Shown one piece after another: positions 15,416 to 22,146 of a stretch of DNA of 33,108 nucleotides. Under the pieces are notes generated by a model that was not told the DNA's origin, made no database searches, and saw nothing but the letters and a program-made list of their open reading frames with translations. Origin of the DNA: Aureispira sp. (lineage in GTDB: Bacteria; Bacteroidota; Bacteroidia; Chitinophagales; Saprospiraceae); the NCBI GenBank assembly GCA_024222455.1, contig JAAEPD010000660.1, positions 1 to 33,108 on the forward strand, in the 5' to 3' direction. The position numbers were made by a program, and so were the translations under genes. Within the stretch, counting starts at the first letter, position 1, and each line of letters starts with the position of its first letter.

Positions 15416-15802
15416 ATGAATGCCACCAAGAAAATCTTGGCTAGCCTAACATTGCTATGCCTAATCGTTAGTACAAGTTTTGCACAAAAAAAAGAAGCTA
15501 AACCAGCAGTAGACGCTATGAAAGCTGCCGAGTTTAAAATTTACAACAGTCTAGCTGCTGTACTCAAAGACTTTGATTTTGAAGCTAAGTGCTCAATTCA
15601 ATCTTTTACGCTACACTACATTCCCAAAAGAGAAGATGCTATTGAGCTAAAAGGAATGGGAGCTTATTTTACTCGTACAATTTCACGTGCAGTACAAGCC
15701 GCCAAAAGAGGTGATCAATATGCGTTTACTGACGTAAAAGCACGTTGTCCTGGAGATATTGCAGCTCGTCGTGTCAATGGATTAACCTTTCAAATAAAAT
15801 AG
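15416..15802 (+). CDS. Secreted D4-only GldM-like protein
   Basis: The 128-residue product has a cleavable signal peptide (MNATKKILASLTLLCLIVST, then SFAQ) in place of the GldM membrane anchor. After a short linker, residues about 42-128 are a complete GldM fourth domain: LAAVLKDFDFEAKCSIQS, HYIPKREDAIEL, QAAKRGDQYAFTDVKARCPG and the ending LTFQIK. Both conserved cysteines are present. In the motor, D4 is the part that meets the outer-membrane GldK/GldN ring. A free periplasmic D4 could occupy or adjust that contact; this is inference. It is followed by its own terminator and lies just upstream of gldN, its likely partner. Confidence 0.85.
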   Translation: MNATKKILASLTLLCLIVSTSFAQKKEAKPAVDAMKAAEFKIYNSLAAVLKDFDFEAKCSIQSFTLHYIPKREDAIELKGMGAYFTRTISRAVQAAKRGDQYAFTDVKARCPGDIAARRVNGLTFQIK

Positions 15803-15816
15803 TTTTTCAATCCAAT

Positions 15817-15851
15817 ATCTGTAGGAGTTAACAGCTCTTACAGATTGTTTT
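15817..15851 (+). terminator. Terminator after the D4-only gene
   Basis: ATCTGTAGGAG (15817-15827) pairs over 11 positions (one G-T) with CTCTTACAGAT (15835-15845), followed by TGTTTTT. It separates the D4-only gene from gldN copy 1. Confidence 0.8.
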
Positions 15852-15920
15852 TCTGACAATACAGACACGATTCCAACCTAAAACCTATACATTTTATTAA
15901 ACCTCAAAATTTTAGAAATT

Positions 15921-16796
15921 ATGAAAGCATGTATTCAATTTTTAAGACCATTTGCTCTTGTGTTTGGTCTAATCGCTTTTACTTCCACCATAGGATTTAG
16001 CCAAGACAATCCTAATATTACAGAATCTGGCAATACAGATATTCCTGCACCCCGAGACAACTTCTATGATCGTTATATCTATAAAGAAAAGCGAGTTTTA
16101 GACTATGACCATATCCATGAAAAAGATGTGTTTTGGGAAAAACGAATTTGGCGCTTAGTAGATGTTCGTGAAAAAATGAACCATATTTTCACCAACGAAA
16201 AGGCCTACTTTATCAATATAATTTTAGATGCTGCAAAAAAAGATGACATCAGCCTCTACCATGTTTTTGATGATCAATTTACGCAACCTATGACTCAAGA
16301 AGAGCGTCAGACAATTGGAACCTCTGTTGATACTATTATCACATTCAATCCTGATACTTTTGATGAAGAAATTCAAGTAGTAGTCAATGAACTGGACCCT
16401 ACTGATGTAAAAAAATATAGACTCAAAGAAGTTTGGTATTTTGATGAAGAGACTTCTTCTATGGGGGTTCGTATTTTGGGTGTAGCTCCAATTATTGATC
16501 GTTATGATGATAATGGTAACTTCCTAAACTCTGGACCAATGTTTTGGGCGTATTATCCTGAGTTGAGAGAAACATTAGCTAGAAGCGAAGCATTTAACCC
16601 ACATAATGATGCTGCTCGTATGAGTTGGGAAGATATTTTTGAAGCACGCCTATTCTCTAGCTATATTGTAAAGGAGTCTAATGTTTATGATCGTAGAATC
16701 AAAGACTACAAAACTTCTCCTATTGATGTATTGCTAGAAGCTGATAAAATCAAAAATGAGGTATTCCATTTCGAACATGATCTTTGGTCTTACTAA
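15921..16796 (+). CDS. gldN: GldN, gliding/T9SS ring protein (copy 1)
   Basis: The 291-residue product has a signal peptide (MKACIQFLRPFALVFGLIAF, then TIGFSQ) and the whole GldN/PorN family region: YIYKEKRVLDYDHIHEKDVF, WEKRIWRLVDVREKMNHIF, LKEVWYFDEETSSMGVRILG and MFWAYYPELRETLAR. GldN is periplasmic and forms, with the lipoprotein GldK, a large ring at the outer membrane that contacts GldM D4 and is needed for type IX secretion. gldN normally follows gldM in a gldKLMN operon; here it follows gldM copy 2 and the D4-only gene, but no gldK or gldL is present. It shares an 80-base identical block with copy 2. Confidence 0.93.
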   Translation: MKACIQFLRPFALVFGLIAFTSTIGFSQDNPNITESGNTDIPAPRDNFYDRYIYKEKRVLDYDHIHEKDVFWEKRIWRLVDVREKMNHIFTNEKAYFINIILDAAKKDDISLYHVFDDQFTQPMTQEERQTIGTSVDTIITFNPDTFDEEIQVVVNELDPTDVKKYRLKEVWYFDEETSSMGVRILGVAPIIDRYDDNGNFLNSGPMFWAYYPELRETLARSEAFNPHNDAARMSWEDIFEARLFSSYIVKESNVYDRRIKDYKTSPIDVLLEADKIKNEVFHFEHDLWSY

Positions 16797-16822
16797 AAAC
16801 CCATTAGCTTAAAAATTCATAC

Positions 16823-16852
16823 AAACTGCTGCTCCTTGAGTGGCAGTTTTCA
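16823..16852 (+). terminator. Hairpin between the two gldN genes
   Basis: AAACTGCTGCTC (16823-16834) pairs with GAGTGGCAGTTT (16838-16849), including two G-T pairs, around a three-base loop; only a short T run follows. It could be a terminator or an attenuator that lowers expression of copy 2. Confidence 0.6.
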
Positions 16853-16873
16853 TATCCCCTCAACTCTAAGCAA

Positions 16874-17719
16874 ATGAAAGCCTTTAACTATTATACCATA
16901 CTCCTCATCAATCTACTTATTTTAGGAACTAGTTCTATAATCTATGGCCAAAGCACCAACACTAAAGCAGCCCCTTTAGACAACTTCTACCAACGAGAAT
17001 TACTACAAGACAAGCCTGTATTAGCATACGACAATACTCATGAAAAAGATGTCCTATGGGAAAAACGAATTTGGAGAGAGATAGAAGTACGAGAGAAAAT
17101 GAATCATCATTTTATTCACGAAAAAGCTTACTTTATCAACATCTTGTTAGATGCTATTAAAGACAAAAAAATAACAGCTTACTACCCTATTCGTGATGAC
17201 TTCAGCTCTCCTATTCCTTACGAAGAAGCTAAACTACTAGGAATTACAATAGATACAGTTATATGTAGTTTTGGTTGTTTTGACGATTATGTATTGGAAA
17301 CAGTCCACAATGAACTAGATCCTAGCGATGTCAAAAGATATAGACTAAAGGAAGTTTGGTATTTTGATGAAGAAACATCTTCTATGGGGGTTCGTATTTT
17401 GGGTGTAGCTCCAATTATTGATCGTTATGATGATAATGGTAACTTCCTAAACTCTGGGCCAATGTTTTGGGCTTATTATCCTGAATTGAGAAAAACACTA
17501 GCTAGAACTGAGGCATTCACCTCCAATAATGGTAGTGGGCGTATGAGTTGGGATGATATTTTTGAAGCGCGCCTGTTTTCTAGTCATATCGTCAAGGAAT
17601 CTAACACTGCTAATCGCAGAATCAAAGATTACAAAACTTCTCCAATTGATATGCTTTTAGAAGCTGATAAAATCAAAAATGAAGTATTCCACTTCGAACA
17701 TGATCTTTGGTCTTACTAA
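16874..17719 (+). CDS. gldN: GldN, gliding/T9SS ring protein (copy 2)
   Basis: The 281-residue product has a signal peptide (MKAFNYYTILLINLLILGTS, then IIYGQ) and the same conserved blocks as copy 1 (HEKDVLWEKRIWREIEVREK, LKEVWYFDEETSSMGVRILG, the ending FHFEHDLWSY). It differs mostly in the middle (about 95-135), where copy 2 has SFGCFDDYVLE in place of TFNPDTFDEEIQ, adding a cysteine. Because part of the gene matches copy 1 exactly at DNA level while flanking parts differ at many silent sites, gene conversion is likely. It probably forms alternative or mixed rings with copy 1. A strong terminator ends the whole cluster. Confidence 0.92.
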   Translation: MKAFNYYTILLINLLILGTSSIIYGQSTNTKAAPLDNFYQRELLQDKPVLAYDNTHEKDVLWEKRIWREIEVREKMNHHFIHEKAYFINILLDAIKDKKITAYYPIRDDFSSPIPYEEAKLLGITIDTVICSFGCFDDYVLETVHNELDPSDVKRYRLKEVWYFDEETSSMGVRILGVAPIIDRYDDNGNFLNSGPMFWAYYPELRKTLARTEAFTSNNGSGRMSWDDIFEARLFSSHIVKESNTANRRIKDYKTSPIDMLLEADKIKNEVFHFEHDLWSY

Positions 17720-17748
17720 AAAACAATATCCTCATATATATATGCAAG

Positions 17749-17774
17749 GCTGCTCAAAAGAGCAGCTTTTTTTT
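17749..17774 (+). terminator. Terminator closing the gldM/gldN cluster
   Basis: GCTGCTC (17749-17755) pairs perfectly with GAGCAGC (17760-17766) around a four-A loop, followed by eight Ts. Confidence 0.92.
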
Positions 17775-17933
17775 GTGAGCACAATTTTGCTGTTTTCAAA
17801 AAAACAGGAAGTTTGTTTGTTACTCCCTCAAGTATTCTTAAATTAAAGTACCAAAAACTTACTTCAAGTCTAAGGGCTATCTTATGCCCAACATAACATT
17901 TTTTGTTAATCTCATAAAACCAACCACAAAAAC

Positions 17934-19481
17934 ATGCTTATTCCCAGTTTAATTTTAAAACAACTCTACACATTCAATAGTCTAGAAAATATTGAGGGTG
18001 GTATTAAATTTCTTCTAAAAAACCGCTTAAGTGATGCAACCTTTACAGGGCTCAAAAGCGTAGTAATTGAGAACAAATCAATTCCGTTAGGTGCTATCAA
18101 ACTAAAGTTAGAGGATGGAACAATGCTAGCCCCTGAAACAATTAATTCAGACAACCCTGTCGAATTTCCTTTAGGAACTGTAGTAGAAATACACTGTGCA
18201 GTACCTCATTTAGATCATGATAAACATGAACTAGAAATTACCTTTTCAGCAGATCCTTTTGGTGAGTTAGTTCTAAAAGTAGAAGATGGTGTTTCGGAAG
18301 AAGATCAAAACAGAGTAGTTATTCCCAGAAACAAAGTGGATGATTTTTCAGAAGATGCGATCAAAGAACGCCAAAAATTCACAGAAGATTATACAGGTAC
18401 AAAATTAGACCATGTTACTAAATATTCTTTTGATCCTCATATTACAGCAGGTAACTGCGAACATTTTGTGGGTGTAGCTCAAGTACCTATTGGTATAGCA
18501 GGTCCATTGCGCATAAATGGTGAATATGCAAAAGGAGATTTTTTGATTCCTTTAGCTACTGCCGAAGGTACATTAGTAGCTTCTTACAATCGTGGTATAA
18601 AGGTGATCAATCTTTGTGGTGGTGCTATCTGTACAATACAACGTGATGCAATGCAACGCGCTCCTGTTTTTGTATTCGAAAATGCTCGTCATGCTCGTAA
18701 TTTCATTGATTGGACAAAGGCCAATTTCAAAAAAATAGCAGAAGAAGCAGAAGCAACTTCTAGTGTAGCTCGTTTGCAATACTTAGATCCTTATTTATCC
18801 AATAAGTTTGCATTTATTCGTTTCAATTTCTCTACTGGCGATGCTGCTGGACAAAATATGGTAGGACGTGCAACTTTTGCTGCATGTAGTTGGATATTGG
18901 AAGCATACAAAGAACATCAGATCAAACATTTCTATCTAGAGTCTAACTTTGCTACGGACAAAAAAGCCTCTATGGTAAATATTATGCGTACTCGTGGTAA
19001 ACGTGTAACAGCTGAAATTACCTTCAAAAGAGATGTCTTGGTTCAGCACATGCGTGTAGAGCCAGAACAACTGTTCCGTCACTATGGGGTAGCTCAAATA
19101 GGTTCTTTACTTTCTGGTGCTAATAATAATGGATTGCACTCTGCCAATGGTATTACAGCTATGTTTATAGCTACAGGACAGGATGTTGCCAATGTTTCTG
19201 AATCTTCGGCAGGTATTGTTTATTCTGAACTAACACCTGAAGGTGATCTATACTTCTCCATTACTATTCCATCACTGATTGTAGCTACTTATGGTGGTGG
19301 TGTTGGTTTAGCCACTCAAAAAGAGTGCTTAGAAATGATGGATTGCTATGGTCGTGATCGAGTTAAGAAATTTGCGGAAATTGTAGCAGGACTAGTTTTA
19401 GCTGGTGAGATTTCATTAGCTGCTGCTATTTCTTCTTCTGACTGGGTATCTAGTCACGAACAGTATGGTCGTAACAGATAA
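17934..19481 (+). CDS. HMG-CoA reductase with an extra N-terminal domain
   Basis: The 515-residue product reduces HMG-CoA to mevalonate, the committed step of the mevalonate route to isoprenoids. The catalytic domain is at about 155-515. The catalytic residues known from the family are visible: Glu211 (ATAEGTLVAS), a lysine at 343/344 (TDKKAS), Asp417 (ATGQDVANV) and His508 (SSHEQYGRNR), with the cofactor motif FSTGDAAGQNM at 299-309. The overall pattern is closer to class I enzymes. The first 130 or so residues are not part of the usual catalytic domain; they look beta-rich and I cannot name them. No membrane anchor is present. It stands alone between a terminator upstream and one downstream. 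In these bacteria it would supply precursors for quinones and carotenoids. Confidence 0.93.
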   Translation: MLIPSLILKQLYTFNSLENIEGGIKFLLKNRLSDATFTGLKSVVIENKSIPLGAIKLKLEDGTMLAPETINSDNPVEFPLGTVVEIHCAVPHLDHDKHELEITFSADPFGELVLKVEDGVSEEDQNRVVIPRNKVDDFSEDAIKERQKFTEDYTGTKLDHVTKYSFDPHITAGNCEHFVGVAQVPIGIAGPLRINGEYAKGDFLIPLATAEGTLVASYNRGIKVINLCGGAICTIQRDAMQRAPVFVFENARHARNFIDWTKANFKKIAEEAEATSSVARLQYLDPYLSNKFAFIRFNFSTGDAAGQNMVGRATFAACSWILEAYKEHQIKHFYLESNFATDKKASMVNIMRTRGKRVTAEITFKRDVLVQHMRVEPEQLFRHYGVAQIGSLLSGANNNGLHSANGITAMFIATGQDVANVSESSAGIVYSELTPEGDLYFSITIPSLIVATYGGGVGLATQKECLEMMDCYGRDRVKKFAEIVAGLVLAGEISLAAAISSSDWVSSHEQYGRNR

Positions 19482-19514
19482 CAATTGATAAATACTAAGA
19501 TATTCTAAATAAAA

Positions 19515-19543
19515 AAAGGCTGCCTTCTAAGAGGGCAGCCTTT
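19515..19543. terminator. Bidirectional terminator
   Basis: AAAGGCTGCC (19515-19524) pairs with GGCAGCCTTT (19534-19543), with A- and T-rich flanks on both sides. It serves HMG-CoA reductase on the plus strand and the convergent T9SS cargo gene on the minus strand. Confidence 0.85.
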
Positions 19544-19555
19544 CGTGGTTTTCGT

Positions 19556-20449
19556 TTAGGACTTAACGAATTTCACGGCTTTTGTGGTGGAATTTGTTCT
19601 GATCTCTAGAATATAATATCCATGATCTATATTTTCTATATCTATACTCTTTCTAACTGTTCCGACTCCTAACTCACTAAATTGTTGCTGACTCACTACC
19701 TTTCCTGTTACATCATAAACCGTTGCAATCACCTCACTAGCAGTTTCCAAATCAAAAGATAGATTCAATCGATCTACAGCAGGATTAGGAAATACAGTCA
19801 CATCTCCTGAAGCTTTCTTGTATTCAATCCTAACAGCTTGTATTTCTGAATAAGAAGTGGTGCCATCTGTATCTACTTGTTTTAGTCTATAATACATCAT
19901 ATCACTTTCAAGCACCTCCAAGACATCAACTAAGTCATAAAACTGTACTTCATTGGTTGTTCCAGCACCTTTTATTTGCTCTACAACTTCAAAGTTGATT
20001 CCGTCCAAACTGCGCTCTACCTCAAAGTGATCATTGTTTTCTTCTGATAAGGTCTGCCATTGAACCCAAACCTCGTTATCATCAGCAGTTGCGTTAAAAT
20101 ACACAAGTTCTACAGGCATTGGCTCACTAAACGATCCATCCTCATAGTCACAATCATAACTATCTCCATCTACTATAAATTCAAGTTGGTGATTACCATT
20201 AACACCTATAGTAGCAGCTTGGTCCGTTCTCCAACAATCTCCTTGTCCTCCATTCACAAAACTTCCTGTATAAGTTACACCATCATAAATAATTTGAGTA
20301 AGTGTAGCAGGAGCTTCATTTCTAGGCCAGCAAATCTGAAGACCATTTCCTTGCCCTAACGAGGCAATAGTTGCAGGACACTGTGCGTTTAAAGTAGTAG
20401 ATCCTATTACTAAAAAGAAAGCTGTGATATAACTTATTATCTGTTTCAT
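19556..20449 (-). CDS. Secreted protein with T9SS C-terminal sorting domain
   Basis: From the ATG at 20449 the product has 297 residues with a clear signal peptide (MKQIISYITAFFLVIGSTTL, then NAQ); a longer frame to 20509 has no sensible signal and was rejected. The N-terminal part (about 25-105) is cysteine-containing and unrecognised. A common fibronectin-like pre-sorting segment follows (about 110-200: VELVYFNATADDNEVWVQWQ, then NNDHFEVERSLDG). The last 75 residues are a type A sorting domain: VFPNPAVDRLNLSF, VYDVTGKVV, GYYILEIRT, KAVKFVKS. It should be exported across the outer membrane by the T9SS and attached to or released from the surface. The cargo function is unknown. Confidence 0.85.
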   Translation of the reverse strand: MKQIISYITAFFLVIGSTTLNAQCPATIASLGQGNGLQICWPRNEAPATLTQIIYDGVTYTGSFVNGGQGDCWRTDQAATIGVNGNHQLEFIVDGDSYDCDYEDGSFSEPMPVELVYFNATADDNEVWVQWQTLSEENNDHFEVERSLDGINFEVVEQIKGAGTTNEVQFYDLVDVLEVLESDMMYYRLKQVDTDGTTSYSEIQAVRIEYKKASGDVTVFPNPAVDRLNLSFDLETASEVIATVYDVTGKVVSQQQFSELGVGTVRKSIDIENIDHGYYILEIRTNSTTKAVKFVKS

Positions 20450-20575
20450 TACTGTTTTAATTTGATTGGGGTAATATTGGGATATATACATTAATGCCAA
20501 CCAATTCAAAACATTACCGACAACGGCACGATTTTTGACAAAAAATATCTATAACTTATAATCAAGCATATATAC

Positions 20576-20605
20576 AAAAGAGGCATCTAGATAGATGCCT
20601 CTTTT
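20576..20605 (-). terminator. Terminator of the THUMP methyltransferase gene
   Basis: AAAAGAGGCATCTA (20576-20589) pairs perfectly with TAGATGCCTCTTTT (20592-20605). It lies 25 bases after the stop at 20631 and may act in both directions. Confidence 0.88.
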
Positions 20606-20630
20606 TATTTTTTCTATATTTAATATCAAA

Positions 20631-21776
20631 TTATTTTTCTTCTCTACTCCCTCTATACATTTCGTATTTTGCATACTGACATTCTAGTGGCCCATTAAAA
20701 ATAATATGCTTCTCTGAAGGTCGAAGCCCTAACTGTTTCAAGGCTCTTATGTTAGAACTCAAAAACCAAGCATTGAATCCTGAATAATGATACTTGAGCT
20801 GAGACCCCATCGACTTGTATAAACTATAAACAGTTTGAGGGTTCAGACGTTCTCCATAAGGCGGATTACAAACAATAATTCCTTTCTCTTTAGGAGGATT
20901 ACGATCTTCAAAAGCTTTTTTAGATACTCTAACAAACTCATCTACCCCTGCAGCTTCTATATTGATACGAGCAGCAGCAATAGCTGATGGCGATTTATCT
21001 GATCCCATTATAACAGTATCAATATCCTTTTTTTGCAAAACTTTTAATTCCAACCAAGCTCTATCCCATATTTTCTGATTGAATGTTTTGAGATTGAACA
21101 TCCCGAAGTTTTCACGCTTTAGATTTGGAGACATACCAGCAGCCATCATAGCAGCTTCTATCACTATCGTACCAGAACCACACATAGGATCTAAAAACGG
21201 TTCCTTTTTATCCCAGCCCGAAAGCAAAATCAATCCAGCGGCCAAAACTTCACTCAATGGAGCCAAGTGCCCAGCTTTTCTATACCCACGTTTATGCAAG
21301 GATTCGCCAGAAGAGTCTATATAAATAGAGCAGTCTTCACCTGCCAAATGGATATAAATACGTACATCAGGATTATCCTTATCAATAGTAGGTCGCACAC
21401 CTTTTAGCTCTCTAAACTGATCAACAATAGCATCCTTAGTTTTAAGTGACACAAAAAAATCATTATTAAATTCAGGTGCATTAGAGACTGTACTAAACAT
21501 TGCAAGGGTCTTAGTTGGCTCAAACCAACGAACCCAATTTATACTTTTAACTACACTATACAACTCATTTTGATTGCGTACACGTTCTTTGGCAATAGGA
21601 ATCAATATACGAATAGCAGTTCGTAAGCCCATATTGGCCTTATACAGTAGTTTTTCATCACCTTCAAACTCAACAGCCCTATGCAAAATTTTTACATTTT
21701 GAGCACCTAAGTCAATCAATTCTTGTTCGAGTACTTCTTCTAGTCCTCCAGGAGCTATCGCTACATAAGTTTCCAT
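20631..21776 (-). CDS. THUMP-domain rRNA guanine-N2 methyltransferase (RlmL/YpsC type)
   Basis: The 381-residue product joins an N-terminal THUMP-like RNA-binding region (about 1-165: APGGLEEVLEQEL, then AVEFEGDEKLLYKANMGLRT) to a class I methyltransferase domain. Motif I is DPMCGSGT (196-203) and the catalytic motif is NPPYGERL (304-311), characteristic of N2-guanine methyltransferases. The length matches the single-domain YpsC/RlmL-like enzymes rather than the fused RlmKL of enterobacteria. It should modify a guanine in 23S rRNA, G2445 by analogy to RlmL; the exact site is inferred. It is divergent from the E1 dehydrogenase gene across a 370-base gap and has its own terminator. Confidence 0.9.
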   Translation of the reverse strand: METYVAIAPGGLEEVLEQELIDLGAQNVKILHRAVEFEGDEKLLYKANMGLRTAIRILIPIAKERVRNQNELYSVVKSINWVRWFEPTKTLAMFSTVSNAPEFNNDFFVSLKTKDAIVDQFRELKGVRPTIDKDNPDVRIYIHLAGEDCSIYIDSSGESLHKRGYRKAGHLAPLSEVLAAGLILLSGWDKKEPFLDPMCGSGTIVIEAAMMAAGMSPNLKRENFGMFNLKTFNQKIWDRAWLELKVLQKKDIDTVIMGSDKSPSAIAAARINIEAAGVDEFVRVSKKAFEDRNPPKEKGIIVCNPPYGERLNPQTVYSLYKSMGSQLKYHYSGFNAWFLSSNIRALKQLGLRPSEKHIIFNGPLECQYAKYEMYRGSREEK

Positions 21777-21820
21777 CCGTATTTTTTTTATTATAATATT
21801 GCAACATTGGCAAAGACACC

Positions 21821-22030
21821 TTTACCTTAGAATCACTTTGTGTAAACACAATGTTGAATTCTAAATGTTTGAATGTTAAATAAAAGAATAGATTGTTCTT
21901 TCATCTTTTTCTAGCTCAGAAAGGTTTTGAGTCTCTCTCAATTCTATAAAAAATGCTTCCTACCTAAAACTCATTAAACATTCAACTTTAAAACATTCAA
22001 CATTGACAATTTAGAATCACACAAAGGTAG
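21821..22030. repeat. Imperfect inverted repeat in a 370-base gene-free gap
   Basis: The gap 21777-22146 between two divergent genes holds related arms. CAATGTTGAAT near 21849 is mirrored by ATTCAACATTG near 21995, and TTTGAATGTTAAAT by ATTAAACATTCAA near 21973. TCACTTTGTGT at the outer left faces CACACAAAGG at the outer right. No open frame is seen. A promoter-like box lies further right at 22086. Confidence 0.45.
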
Positions 22031-22085
22031 TTATTAAATCCTTAGAATTACACCAATTATATATACATATTCTCCAATGAATATT

Positions 22086-22093
22086 TACCTTTG
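22086..22093 (+). promoter_or_regulatory. Bacteroidota -7 box for the E1 dehydrogenase gene
   Basis: TACCTTTG matches TAnnTTTG, 54 bases before the ATG at 22147. No clean -33 TTTG box is seen. Confidence 0.4.
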
Positions 22094-22146
22094 CTCCATA
22101 AATTTAAATCATTAGTATATTAACTCATTAGTACATTACTATAACT

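Noticed and set aside
20450-20509. Longer N-terminus for the T9SS cargo protein
   Set aside because: The extension hides a perfect signal peptide that begins at the ATG at 20449.
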